A stretch of 64,000 bases of DNA from Spirochaetia bacterium UBA5763. Lineage in GTDB: Bacteria > Spirochaetota > UBA4802 > UBA5550. The stretch is from positions 32,180 to 96,179 of the forward strand of contig DIEX01000034.1 in assembly GCA_002418835.1 (NCBI GenBank), read 5' to 3'. The position numbers and the translations under genes were made by a program. The stretch's first letter is position 1; each line of letters begins with the position of its first letter. Positions 41,803 to 50,828 of this stretch are shown here, piece by piece. The notes below the pieces were generated by a model, which was given only the letters and a program-made list of their open reading frames with translations, was not told where the DNA came from and did not search any database.

Positions 41803-43013
41803 CTTTTACCTTCATTTTTTTCTTCAAGTGCCATTGCAATAAGTGTAACAGGGTGAAGAACTTTATACTTTGTATTCATCTCTATCTGCATGGTGCATGT
41901 TTCGCAGTCGGTTACCACAAATTCAGGTTCAGCCTTTTCTATAAGCCTGAAAAGATTCTGCCCCACACCCTGGGATATTTCGTAATTCTCGCTTTTGAAG
42001 CCGTAAGTCCCCGCTATTCCGCAGCATTCTGAGTTCATTACAACCAGATCAAGCCCGGGGATCATCTTAAGCACTCCGAGAGTGTAGATAACTCCCCCCA
42101 TCCTTTCAAGGTGGCATGGTGAGTGATACGCTGCCCTTATGCCCACAGGTTTCATCTGCGGGATATTCCCTGCTGTAAATTCATCATATATAAATTTTGT
42201 GATGTAGTCAAGCCGGTCTATGTATGAAGAGTTATCAAGTTCAAGGAAGCTCGGGTATTCATGCATAAGCGCAAACGAACAGCTCGATGAGGTTGATACT
42301 ATTACCGCATCCCCGGTTTTCCCCAGTGATCCAATGTTGTATTGCGCGTTTTTTTTTGCTTTTTCAATATATCCGTTCGCGATTAGCGGGACCCCGCAGC
42401 ACTTTTCTTTAACAAGGTCAACTCCGTAACCCAGCGCGTTCATTACTTTGATAAGGTCTTCACCCAGCGAATGATTATTGTAATTAACAAAGCATCCATG
42501 ATAGAATACTGCTCTCTTATCGTACCCCTTCTGGCTCTTCATGATTTTCTTTTTGTAGAGACGTGTAAATGTGCCTCTCTGGTACGCAGGGAATGTTCGT
42601 CTGTATGGAATTTTAAGGAATAGGTGCATCAGTACTTTCATTATTTTAAGGTTAATGATGAAGTTAGTCAGTCCGCTGAAAATTGTTGCAAGCCCACCCA
42701 CGAGGTCAGTCCTGCTCATGAAGAAGTCGCGCGGCCTGAACCAGTGCACCTTCACATATTTCCACTTGGCGTTCTGTATGATCTCCGCGATCTTCACGTC
42801 AGAGGGGCATGCTATCTCGCACCTTTTACAGTTGGTGCAGTATTTCAGTGAGGCATCAACAAGTTCCGGATTCTTTATCCTTAACCTCTCGGCGTCGGGC
42901 CCTGACTGCTTGGGGCCGGGGAAGAGGTGAGTCGCCTGCGCCACAGGGCAGTAGATTGTGCATACTGTACATTTTATACAATGGTCGAAGCTTATATTCT
43001 CAAGTTTAATCAT
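41799..43013 (-). CDS. glpC: Anaerobic glycerol-3-phosphate dehydrogenase subunit C
   Basis: Iron-sulfur subunit linking GlpAB to the membrane quinone pool. 404 residues with two 4Fe-4S clusters near the N-terminus (C-I-K-C-T-V-C-T-I-Y-C-P and C-T-N-C-K-R-C-E-I-A-C-P) and two CCG domains (K-C-C-G-V-P-L-I-A-N-G near 205 and E-C-C-G-I-A-G-T-Y-G-F-K near 328). Length and order match GlpC. Translationally coupled to glpB. Confidence 0.93.
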   Translation of the reverse strand: MIKLENISFDHCIKCTVCTIYCPVAQATHLFPGPKQSGPDAERLRIKNPELVDASLKYCTNCKRCEIACPSDVKIAEIIQNAKWKYVKVHWFRPRDFFMSRTDLVGGLATIFSGLTNFIINLKIMKVLMHLFLKIPYRRTFPAYQRGTFTRLYKKKIMKSQKGYDKRAVFYHGCFVNYNNHSLGEDLIKVMNALGYGVDLVKEKCCGVPLIANGYIEKAKKNAQYNIGSLGKTGDAVIVSTSSSCSFALMHEYPSFLELDNSSYIDRLDYITKFIYDEFTAGNIPQMKPVGIRAAYHSPCHLERMGGVIYTLGVLKMIPGLDLVVMNSECCGIAGTYGFKSENYEISQGVGQNLFRLIEKAEPEFVVTDCETCTMQIEMNTKYKVLHPVTLIAMALEEKNEGKR

Positions 43014-44305
43014 TTTTTAATTTCCCTGATAATTCTTTCAGCGCATTTATATCCTGTGGAGATTGCCACTCCTCCGCCGCACCCCTCTTTAACGGGATTG
43101 TATCCCGCGAGCACTGAACCTGCGCAGAACAGATTCTTAACTGTTTTCCCGTCCTGCGTTGACGGGTTGAGGCTGCTGTCTGTTTCAACACCGTAACTTA
43201 GGAAGGGGTGTGACTTTTTGTCAAAAAAGTTCCAGCTGTACCATTTACTCCGCTTTGAATCACCCTTAACTTTAAGATCGAAAACAGGTTCGCTGATGCT
43301 GGAAACTCCGGACTGAAGCCCGCCGCTGAAAAAACTTCCTGATGCAAGTACGTAATACTTCGCTTTAATTTCAGATGATGTTCCACGGCTGCCGGTTATA
43401 ATACTTTCAACGATACCTTTTGTTATAACAGATGATTCGATCTTTTTTCCTGCGATATATTCGCCGCCATGTTTAAAGAAACTGTTCTTCACCGCATGGT
43501 CTATCCTGAGGCCGAGTATTGAAGGGGGGAGTGTAGGTATTTCGTATATAAATTTTCCGGTCATTGCCTCCAGTTTCCCCCGGATCTCCCTGTAGTTATT
43601 GATCCCGATAAATGCCGGAAGGGACACAGCGTCAGCATCACCGGCAGCTCTCTTAATTTCATCAGCGATTCTCGGGAGATAGCGCTCTGTTTCAAAAATT
43701 CTTGCGATGTCAGTAGACCTGAACTCATGCAGGTTTTTCTCTGTATGGAGGTAGTAGGGGAGAGATATATCCCCCAGTATAAGTTCACTGTTTTTAAACA
43801 GCGGGTGTTGTTTCAGATTTGCTGCTGTCTGTTCCGGGTAGTAGTCACGGAAGCCTTTGAAGTTCAGTATTGCAATCTTCGCACCGGACTTTATTATATC
43901 TTTACCCCTGCTGCTGAATACACTCTCCTGCGAAAGATATGTGGGCTTTACAGCGCCTATTGCAGTTACATGAAAATGGTTATAGTCGCTGTTATGGTTA
44001 AGAGTGATACCCTCAAAAAAAATTTTTTCTTTAAAGAAATCGAGGCTCTTTCTGATTGTCGGGATGCCGACCCTGGTGTAAGGGTGCTCCTTCTTTTTTG
44101 CGGCAGTACCTTTAATGTATTCAAATGGTTTTTTAACTACAGAACCGTTTTCCGTGAATCCCGCAAGGTCAATTGATCCTGATGAGAAATGGAGAGAGTT
44201 CATCCCCCCTGAAATTATAACAGTGCGGAGCCCCTCTTCAGCACACCGGATGCCGCAAGTAAGGCCCGCAAGCCCTCCGCCGATTATTACGCAGTCGTAT
44301 ATCAC
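43010..44305 (-). CDS. glpB: Anaerobic glycerol-3-phosphate dehydrogenase subunit B
   Basis: FMN-binding subunit of the GlpABC complex. 431 residues with an N-terminal Rossmann dinucleotide motif D-C-V-I-I-G-G-G-L-A-G-L-T-C-G and a C-terminal N-L-F-C-A-G-S-V-L-A-G-Y-N-P, followed by the G-C-G-G-G-V-A-I-S-T-G stretch. Five bases separate it from glpA, and it overlaps glpC. Confidence 0.92.
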   Translation of the reverse strand: MIYDCVIIGGGLAGLTCGIRCAEEGLRTVIISGGMNSLHFSSGSIDLAGFTENGSVVKKPFEYIKGTAAKKKEHPYTRVGIPTIRKSLDFFKEKIFFEGITLNHNSDYNHFHVTAIGAVKPTYLSQESVFSSRGKDIIKSGAKIAILNFKGFRDYYPEQTAANLKQHPLFKNSELILGDISLPYYLHTEKNLHEFRSTDIARIFETERYLPRIADEIKRAAGDADAVSLPAFIGINNYREIRGKLEAMTGKFIYEIPTLPPSILGLRIDHAVKNSFFKHGGEYIAGKKIESSVITKGIVESIITGSRGTSSEIKAKYYVLASGSFFSGGLQSGVSSISEPVFDLKVKGDSKRSKWYSWNFFDKKSHPFLSYGVETDSSLNPSTQDGKTVKNLFCAGSVLAGYNPVKEGCGGGVAISTGYKCAERIIREIKK

Positions 44306-44310
44306 TTATG

Positions 44311-45942
44311 CTATCCCTTTTTCTTCTTTTTATTGTTCACGTGAGAGAGACCGAAGAGCCCCTGGTATATCCAGTATGTAAATTCGGACTCTCTGAGCCC
44401 GTCACCCCAGAGCACAGGCCTTATCCCTTTCCAGCGTTCCTCAAGGAAATCATGGAGGAGTTCAACAGAGCCCTCCGGTGTTGTTCCGCCGTATTCATGG
44501 AAGAGCCCGGCGCCCCTGTACGCGCAGAGTTCACCCTGGCATGGCCCCATTCCGATACGGGTCCTTCGTCTCAGGTCAACCAGATCCTTAACGTCGAGTT
44601 TTTTTATTGCGTATTCAATCTCACCTTCGGTAACCATCTCGCATTCGCAGATAAGCCTGTAGTTCTTCTTCTCACCTGTCATTATATTGCGTAGCCTCTG
44701 CCCGTGCCTGTAGAATGTTGAACCCACAACAGAATCCGGTATGCCGCTGAATCTTTTAACTGTACGCCCGCTGCTAAACCTGCTCTCCGAGCCGGGGAGG
44801 GGGACTTTGTGAGTTTTGCACTTCTTCTTTACTCCGAGTTTTTTACAGGCAAGGTCAGATGTCTTCTCCGCCATGAGCCTGTATGTCATCAGTTTTCCGC
44901 CGGAGATGGTTATGAGCCCGTCAAGCCCGTCGCGCTCTTTATGATCAATAAGCACAATCCCCCGGCTGATGTTTCTCCCTTCCGCCTCTCCTGAAACAGC
45001 GACAAGTGGGCGCACGCCGCAGTATGCACGGAGCGCCCGTGTATTCTTCACGTTGGGGATGAGCTTCTCTCCATCTGAGAGGAGTATATCGATTTCGTCA
45101 TCGTCTATGGTGTAATCATCAATTTTGTCGTAGGGGATCTCTTTCGATGTTGTACCTATGAGGGATACAGTATCACCAGGTACAATTATATCACCGTCCG
45201 CCGGCGGCCTGCAGCGGTTTACCACAACTCCGTTTATCCTGTAGTCAATGATGAGCATGGAGCCCTTTGAGGGGAACATCGGAAGTTTAATGTCTGCCAT
45301 GGCGCAGACCTCCTGCCCCCATACGCCCGCTGCATTTATTATTACAGGAGCCATTACTTCAATAACATCACCGTTTTTTGTTATGCAGCTTACACCTGAA
45401 ACTTTGCTCCCCTCTTTAAGAATTGAGGAAACACGGGTGTGGGTCAGTATAATTGCTCCTCTCTCTTTCGCGTCAAGCATGTTGGAAGAGGTGAGCCTGA
45501 AGGGATCAATAGTGCCGTCAGGAACTGTCATGGCTGAAAGAATCCCGGGATTGAGGTTCGGTTCAAGCTGAAGGGCTTTGCGTATGCTGATCTCCTTTGC
45601 CGGGATACCTGCGTACCTGCACCCCTCAAGGAGGAGCCTGTGGTAGCCTGGATCATCTTCGGGGAGTGTTACAAAGAGCCCCCCTGTATCCTCGATGCAG
45701 TGCCACGCGATTTTCCGGAGTGTTTTATTCTCACGCATACATTCATGCGCTGATTCATGATCCTTCACCGCATAGCGTGCTCCTGAGTGGAGCAGTCCGT
45801 GGTTGCGGCCTGTAGTCCCGGAAGCAATATCGTTTTTCTCAATAAGCACGCAGCGGAGGCCCCTCATTGAAAGGTCGCGGGCTGTACCTGCACCTGTGGC
45901 GCCCCCTCCTATAATAATCACATCTGTTTCAATTCTGTTCAT
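44311..45942 (-). CDS. glpA: Anaerobic glycerol-3-phosphate dehydrogenase subunit A
   Basis: Catalytic FAD subunit that oxidises glycerol-3-phosphate to dihydroxyacetone phosphate. 543 residues: I-I-G-G-G-A-T-G-A-G-T-A-R-D near the start, G-T-T-G-R-N-H-G-L-L-H-S-G-A-R-Y, G-V-R-P-L, S-G-G-K-L-M-T-Y-R, and a C-terminal BFD-like [2Fe-2S] domain with I-C-E-C-E and M-G-P-C-Q-G-E-L-C. First gene of the minus-strand operon; the 338-base gap upstream (45943-46280) must hold its promoter, though I see no convincing box there. Confidence 0.95.
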   Translation of the reverse strand: MNRIETDVIIIGGGATGAGTARDLSMRGLRCVLIEKNDIASGTTGRNHGLLHSGARYAVKDHESAHECMRENKTLRKIAWHCIEDTGGLFVTLPEDDPGYHRLLLEGCRYAGIPAKEISIRKALQLEPNLNPGILSAMTVPDGTIDPFRLTSSNMLDAKERGAIILTHTRVSSILKEGSKVSGVSCITKNGDVIEVMAPVIINAAGVWGQEVCAMADIKLPMFPSKGSMLIIDYRINGVVVNRCRPPADGDIIVPGDTVSLIGTTSKEIPYDKIDDYTIDDDEIDILLSDGEKLIPNVKNTRALRAYCGVRPLVAVSGEAEGRNISRGIVLIDHKERDGLDGLITISGGKLMTYRLMAEKTSDLACKKLGVKKKCKTHKVPLPGSESRFSSGRTVKRFSGIPDSVVGSTFYRHGQRLRNIMTGEKKNYRLICECEMVTEGEIEYAIKKLDVKDLVDLRRRTRIGMGPCQGELCAYRGAGLFHEYGGTTPEGSVELLHDFLEERWKGIRPVLWGDGLRESEFTYWIYQGLFGLSHVNNKKKKKG

Positions 45943-46280
45943 TCTTATGGTGATCCCCGTGATTTTTGTACAAAAAAGGCTGCTGAGCGAATTAATTTAA
46001 ATGTTAACAAGGGGGACAGGATAGTGTCAAATAATATTCCTCTGCCGCAGGTTTTATAAAGATTTATTATCTGAGAGACTTTATGCCTGTGAAGTTTTTC
46101 GGAGGTGTCTCATTAACTCCCCGTAATATACTGCTATTTTTATTGACATACTTATCAGATGGGAATAACAGAACCATGTAATCCGGTAATAAGAAATATT
46201 CAACAGCTCTCATGGATTGAGTCATAAACCTTAAAATCAGGCACAAGAGTCATTATAAAGGAAACGGGGGAATAGAGGAA
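45943..46280. promoter_or_regulatory. Divergent control region between glpA and the permease gene
   Basis: A 338-base non-coding gap between divergent genes, so it must carry both promoters. TTGACA stands at 46143-46148, but the -10 at 17 bases is poor (TAACAG). I looked for a purine riboswitch ahead of the permease and found neither its conserved loops nor a terminator. No repeats seen. Confidence 0.4.
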
Positions 46281-47579
46281 ATGGAACAGTTTTTTCAGCT
46301 GTCAAAAAACAAAACTGATGTAAGGACTGAAATACTTGCGGGTATAACAACATTTCTCGCAATGATGTATGTAATAGTGGTAAACCCGGCAATACTTAAA
46401 GATGCGGGGATGTCATTCAGTGCGGTTCTTACTGCAACAGTAATGGTTTCAGCATTCAGCAGTATAGCTATGGGGATTTACGCAAAGACGCCAATAGCCC
46501 TGGCGCCGGGCATGGGCATTAATGCCTTTTTTACATACGGAATAGTCATAGGTATGGGAGTATCATGGGAAATCGCTCTGGGTGCTGTGTTCTGGTCAGG
46601 TATAGTATTTATTCTTCTTTCTGTTTTCAACATAAGAACATATATAGTTCATGCAATTCCGAAACAGCTCCGGTACGCAGTTGCAGCGGGGATCGGCCTT
46701 TTCATCACGCTCATAGGGCTTAAACAGTCCGGTTTTATCGCACCTAATCCTGCCACCATGGTGGGATTCGGAGGGTTCAATGCTGTGACAATTACTTTTG
46801 TGATAGGGTTGGCCGTAACATCTGTTCTCATAGTAAAGAACAGGAAGGGGGCAATGGTTATAGGGATTGTCCTTACAACTCTCATAGCGATCCCTGTCGG
46901 AAGGTATTGGGGTGGAGATGTTCCGCAGGTGGTATACAGGGGGATTTTTTCCGCACCGGACTTCAGCCTCATCCTTAAGCTTGATCTTATCGGTTCTCTT
47001 AAATTGGCACTGGTACCTGTTATATTCACTCTTCTTTTTACTGACATGTTTGACAGCATCTCCACATTTATAGGTGTGGCAGAGGCAGCTGACCTTCTTG
47101 ATGAGGATGGTGAACCGAAAAACGTGAAGGAATGCCTCATTGTGGATTCAATCTCAACTACAATCTCCGGTCTTTTCGGCACAAGTTCAGGAACAAGTTA
47201 TATTGAGTCTGCGGCAGGCGTTGAACAGGGGGGCAGAAGCGGGCTCACAGCAGTTGTGGCCGGTCTCCTCTTTATTCCGTTTATGTTCTTTTCGCCGCTT
47301 CTTTCTGTTGTACCGGCAGTGGCAACAGCCCCTATTCTGGTTCTTGTGGGAGCTTTCATGATGAAGCCGGTTGCAAAGATTAACTGGGATTCGATGGATG
47401 ACGCTATCCCGGCATTTCTCTCTATAATACTTATCCCGATGACATATTCTATTACACAGGGGATTGTGTGGGGATTTCTCAGCTGGACTGTTATTAAACT
47501 GCTTGAAGGTAAAAGAGAGGATCTCTCTCTCACGCTGATTATTATAGACATACTGGCGATTCTGGCCCTTGTGATATAA
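46281..47579 (+). CDS. NCS2-family purine permease (AzgA/PbuG-like)
   Basis: A 432-residue transporter with about twelve spans. Features of the AzgA-type purine permeases: T-F-L-A-M-M-Y-V-I-V-V-N-P near residue 30, A-L-A-P-G-M-G-I-N-A-F-F-T-Y (about 75-88), F-T-D-M-F-D-S-I-S-T-F-I-G-V-A, and G-T-S-S-G-T-S-Y-I-E-S-A-A-G-V-E-Q-G-G-R-S-G-L (about 296-318). Substrate probably adenine, hypoxanthine or guanine by proton symport. It stands alone and is followed by a terminator. Confidence 0.92.
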   Translation: MEQFFQLSKNKTDVRTEILAGITTFLAMMYVIVVNPAILKDAGMSFSAVLTATVMVSAFSSIAMGIYAKTPIALAPGMGINAFFTYGIVIGMGVSWEIALGAVFWSGIVFILLSVFNIRTYIVHAIPKQLRYAVAAGIGLFITLIGLKQSGFIAPNPATMVGFGGFNAVTITFVIGLAVTSVLIVKNRKGAMVIGIVLTTLIAIPVGRYWGGDVPQVVYRGIFSAPDFSLILKLDLIGSLKLALVPVIFTLLFTDMFDSISTFIGVAEAADLLDEDGEPKNVKECLIVDSISTTISGLFGTSSGTSYIESAAGVEQGGRSGLTAVVAGLLFIPFMFFSPLLSVVPAVATAPILVLVGAFMMKPVAKINWDSMDDAIPAFLSIILIPMTYSITQGIVWGFLSWTVIKLLEGKREDLSLTLIIIDILAILALVI

Positions 47580-47613
47580 AAGCGTCAAAACACCGCCTTA
47601 CATCGAGCTTTAC

Positions 47614-47656
47614 TGCCGGGTACCCTGTATAAATCCGCTGTACCCGGCAATAAAAA
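47614..47656 (+). terminator. Terminator of the permease gene
   Basis: TGCCGGGTAC (47614-47623) pairs perfectly with GTACCCGGCA (47640-47649), followed by ATAAAAATT. The loop is 16 bases and the T-run weak, but the 10-bp GC-rich stem is strong. Confidence 0.6.
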
Positions 47657-47766
47657 TTATCCTTGAATTAATGTATGGTGGCTGCCGCTTTTAACGGTAT
47701 AAAAAAATAAACTTATAAATTGACAATTTTTATGTAATAACTGAGTCTGTTCTGCGGTGAAAAAAT

Positions 47767-49668
47767 ATGCTTCTTGATAAGATTAATTACCCCTCAGATT
47801 TGAAAAAACTCTCTGTTAAAGAGATGGGGGAACTGGCGGAGGAGATCCGTCAATTCATGCTTGATGTAATATCCGAGCGGGGTGGGCACCTTGCCTCATC
47901 ACTCGGTGTTGTAGAGCTTACTATAGCTCTTCATTATGTATTCAATACCCCTGCTGATAAGATAATCTGGGATGTGGGGCACCAGTCATACTCTCACAAG
48001 ATCCTTACAGGGCGCAGGGAACAGTTTAACACCATCAGAAAGCACGGGGGACTCAGCGGGTTTCCCAAACGGAATGAATCTCCATATGATACCTATGATG
48101 TGGGGCACAGCAGCACAAGTATCTCTCTTGCAACAGGTGAAGCTGCGGGGAGAGACCTTAACGGGGATAAATACAAAATAGTTGCAATAATAGGTGACGG
48201 ATCACTAACAGCAGGTATGGCCTTTGAAGGGCTCAATCACCTGGGGCATATAGGTAAAGATGTAATAGTAATTCTTAATGACAATGAGCATTCGATATCT
48301 GAAAATGTCGGAGCCCTTTCCTCCTATATGACTGAGATGAGATCCGGTTTCTTTTATAACAGGTTCCGCAAGAAGTCTATGCAGATAATAAAGGGACTCC
48401 CGGTAATAGGGAACCCGCTGTTTAATTTTATTTTCAGGGCATTCACATCATTTAAAACTTTCATTACTCCGGGACAGCTTTTCGAGAGCCTCGGGCTCCG
48501 TTATTTCGGCCCCGTTGACGGGCATAATATTAATGACCTTATAAAGATCCTGGACAGGGTAAAGGATATAAACTCCGGTCCGAAGATTGTGCATGTCCTC
48601 ACAAAGAAGGGGAGAGGTTTTATCCCTGCCGAAGCTGACCCCTGCAGTTTTCACGGAACCGGCCCCTTTGACAGGGATACAGGGTCCAAAAAATCCGGTG
48701 CAGGGGCGGAATCTTACTCCTCTGTTGTGGGAAGAACTCTTGCGTCAATAGCAAAAAAGGACAGCAAGGTTGTTGCTGTTACTGCTGCAATGAAGGAGGG
48801 GACAGGACTTGCCGAATTCGAAAAGGTTGCTCCCCGAAGACTCTTTGATGTGGGTATTGCCGAGCAGCATGCTGTGACCTTTTCCGCTGCTATGGCTTCA
48901 ACAGGATTAAAACCCTTTGTTCCGATATATTCAACTTTCTACCAGAGAGCTTATGACCAGGTGATACACGATGTGGCCATTATGAATCTCCCTGTGCGGT
49001 TCCTCATAGACAGAGCCGGTATTGTGGGGGATGATGGAGAGACACATCATGGCCTTTTCGATATATCCATGTTCCGTGCAGTCCCGAATATCGAATTATT
49101 CGCGCCGTCAAACGGAGAGGAACTCCGCGATCTCCTGTACTACGCATGGAAAAAGAATGACGGGCCTGTTGCAATCAGGTATCCGCGCGGAAGTTCAGGA
49201 GCTGTGAATCTCAATGTTGATGAATGCAATGAATTTAAGCCGGGCAAAATTAAACTCCTTACAAAAGGTAACGATGTTGCCATTATAGCAGTTGGAGACA
49301 TGGTGAGTATTGCACTTGAAACTGCGGCTCTTCTGAAAAAGACGGGACTCGGCGTAACTGTTATTAATCTTCTGTCTATTAAACCTCTCGATATCAATGG
49401 CCTTTCAAAGGCAATTGAAAGATGCGGACGTTTTATCACTCTTGAGAATGGTTTTGCAAATGGAGGGGCTGACGAATATATCTATTCACTTCTTGATCCC
49501 GCGTTATGCGGTAAAAGAATTTCCGCAGGGGCATTCCCTGAAAAGTTTATTCACCACGGCACAGCCATGGAGCTTTTCAGAGATTGCGGGATGGACCCGG
49601 CGTCACTTGCTGATAAGATACAGAAAGCCTGTTCCGGGAAAGGGAAGGTTAAAAAAAAGAAGGCCTGA
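47767..49668 (+). CDS. dxs: 1-deoxy-D-xylulose-5-phosphate synthase
   Basis: Thiamine-diphosphate enzyme joining pyruvate and glyceraldehyde-3-phosphate, first step of the MEP isoprenoid route. 633 residues: G-G-H-L-A-S-S-L-G-V-V-E (about 38), W-D-V-G-H-Q-S-Y-S-H-K, the ThDP motif G-D-G-S-L-T-A-G-M-A ... N-D-N-E (about 145-175), D-I-G-I-A-E-Q-H-A-V-type F-D-V-G-I-A-E-Q-H-A-V and D-R-A-G-I-V-G-D-D-G-E-T-H-H-G. Isoprenoid output also feeds the undecaprenyl carrier used by MraY and MurG. The stop codon lies inside its own terminator hairpin. Confidence 0.97.
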   Translation: MLLDKINYPSDLKKLSVKEMGELAEEIRQFMLDVISERGGHLASSLGVVELTIALHYVFNTPADKIIWDVGHQSYSHKILTGRREQFNTIRKHGGLSGFPKRNESPYDTYDVGHSSTSISLATGEAAGRDLNGDKYKIVAIIGDGSLTAGMAFEGLNHLGHIGKDVIVILNDNEHSISENVGALSSYMTEMRSGFFYNRFRKKSMQIIKGLPVIGNPLFNFIFRAFTSFKTFITPGQLFESLGLRYFGPVDGHNINDLIKILDRVKDINSGPKIVHVLTKKGRGFIPAEADPCSFHGTGPFDRDTGSKKSGAGAESYSSVVGRTLASIAKKDSKVVAVTAAMKEGTGLAEFEKVAPRRLFDVGIAEQHAVTFSAAMASTGLKPFVPIYSTFYQRAYDQVIHDVAIMNLPVRFLIDRAGIVGDDGETHHGLFDISMFRAVPNIELFAPSNGEELRDLLYYAWKKNDGPVAIRYPRGSSGAVNLNVDECNEFKPGKIKLLTKGNDVAIIAVGDMVSIALETAALLKKTGLGVTVINLLSIKPLDINGLSKAIERCGRFITLENGFANGGADEYIYSLLDPALCGKRISAGAFPEKFIHHGTAMELFRDCGMDPASLADKIQKACSGKGKVKKKKA

Positions 49669-49684
49669 AGGCCTTCTTTTTTTA
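49656..49684 (+). terminator. Terminator overlapping the dxs stop codon
   Basis: AAAGAAGGCC (49656-49665) and GGCCTTCTTT (49670-49679) form a 10-bp stem with loop TGAA, which contains the dxs stop TGA, followed by T residues. Confidence 0.85.
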
Positions 49685-49784
49685 TGTGTTATTGCTTGAA
49701 ATTATCTATACAGATACCTGAATCAATTTAACAAAAATACCTGTTACTGACGCGCAATCCCACTGCTTAAGTCTGCAAATATGT

Positions 49785-49955
49785 TTTGATCAGGAAGCAT
49801 AGGCCGATTTTCATCAGACTGAGATACCGGTTATGGAAGACTGAGACATTTATATGTGTAAACTATTGCTCCTGTAGCAGTAGACGGACGGGATTGATCA
49901 TTAGACGACGGTGCCGTAATAGTAAACGGATGATTTTGTGTCATGAATCGACTCA
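49785..49955. repeat. Degenerate 21-nt minisatellite, array 1
   Basis: Imperfect units of about 20-23 bases follow one another, each starting with an A-rich core such as GGAAGCATA, GGAAGACTG, CAGTAGACG, ATTAGACGA and AGTAAACGG, followed by a variable CCG/CAT half. It belongs to the same family as 55763-56155; 49868-49945 aligns with 56071-56145 over its whole length. It occupies the 488-base gap between dxs and tetR. No gene is seen here. Confidence 0.65.
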
Positions 49956-50156
49956 TTCTTTTTTTAATCAGCCTGATATATTTAAAGATTAATGCATAAA
50001 ACAAATAATACTAAAATCAATATAAACATCCCGTCTCTAAAATAAACCTCACCGGTTAATGAAATATTATTGTCTCTACACTACTTTTTTCTTTTCTTGT
50101 TAACGTAAAAGTTAAACCAGGTAATTAAACTATAAGATTAAATAAAGAGGTCAATC

Positions 50157-50828
50157 ATGACAAGCAGACAGAGAATTCTGGATGCGGCTATACCGGTCTT
50201 CGCCAGGAAGGGGCGATACGGTGCCCACATGGAGGACATAGCCGCACTTGCCCATATAAACAAGGCGATGATTTACTATATATTTCACAGCAAGGATGAG
50301 CTTTATCTTGAAGTGTTGAAATTTGTCTTAAGTAAAGCCAATGAGTCGATTTCTCCTGTTGCTGCCAGCTTGCTTAAAAACCGCAGTGACTATATCGCTG
50401 TTATTTCTGATTATATATCTTTGCAGCTTGATTTCTTCAGTGAAAACCAGAATTACACAAAGATTCTTGTGGATGCGATGAGCAGCGGTGCTGAGGAGAT
50501 TGTACAAGCTGTTGATTATTTAAATGATATGGTCGGTGAAGAAAATGATCCCATGCTTAATCTGAAGCAGTTTATAGAGAGAGGTAAAGCGGCGGGAATA
50601 ATACGGGATATAGATACTGACCAGCTGATGATTAGCATAATTGGCATGGTCATTATATACTTTTTATCAAAGTCAATAAAGACTGCTTTTTACATTGAAG
50701 TTCAGGATGAACAGAAATTCCTTAAAGAACGCAAAGAGAGCATCATTGATCTGGTTCTTAACAGCATTCTTATAACAGATACAAAGAAATCAATCCGCAA
50801 AAGAAGTAATAAGAAAGAGGAAATATGA
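50157..50828 (+). CDS. TetR-family regulator of the RND pump operon
   Basis: A 223-residue repressor with the N-terminal TetR HTH (R-I-L-D-A-A-I-P-V-F-A-R-K-G, M-E-D-I-A-A-L-A-H-I-N-K-A-M-I-Y-Y-I-F-H-S-K-D-E-L) and a helical ligand-binding rest. Unlike most efflux regulators it is encoded in the same direction as the pump and overlaps its start by 4 bases, so it probably controls the whole operon from a promoter near 50090-50150. Confidence 0.9.
   Translation: MTSRQRILDAAIPVFARKGRYGAHMEDIAALAHINKAMIYYIFHSKDELYLEVLKFVLSKANESISPVAASLLKNRSDYIAVISDYISLQLDFFSENQNYTKILVDAMSSGAEEIVQAVDYLNDMVGEENDPMLNLKQFIERGKAAGIIRDIDTDQLMISIIGMVIIYFLSKSIKTAFYIEVQDEQKFLKERKESIIDLVLNSILITDTKKSIRKRSNKKEEI

Noticed and set aside
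46000..46280. A purine riboswitch ahead of the NCS2 permease
   Set aside because: The conserved junction and loop sequences of the purine riboswitch are not found and there is no expression-platform hairpin.
49786..49992. A 68-residue frame between dxs and tetR
   Set aside because: It runs through the degenerate 21-nt repeats, has no ribosome-binding site and is highly basic and Cys-rich without a family.
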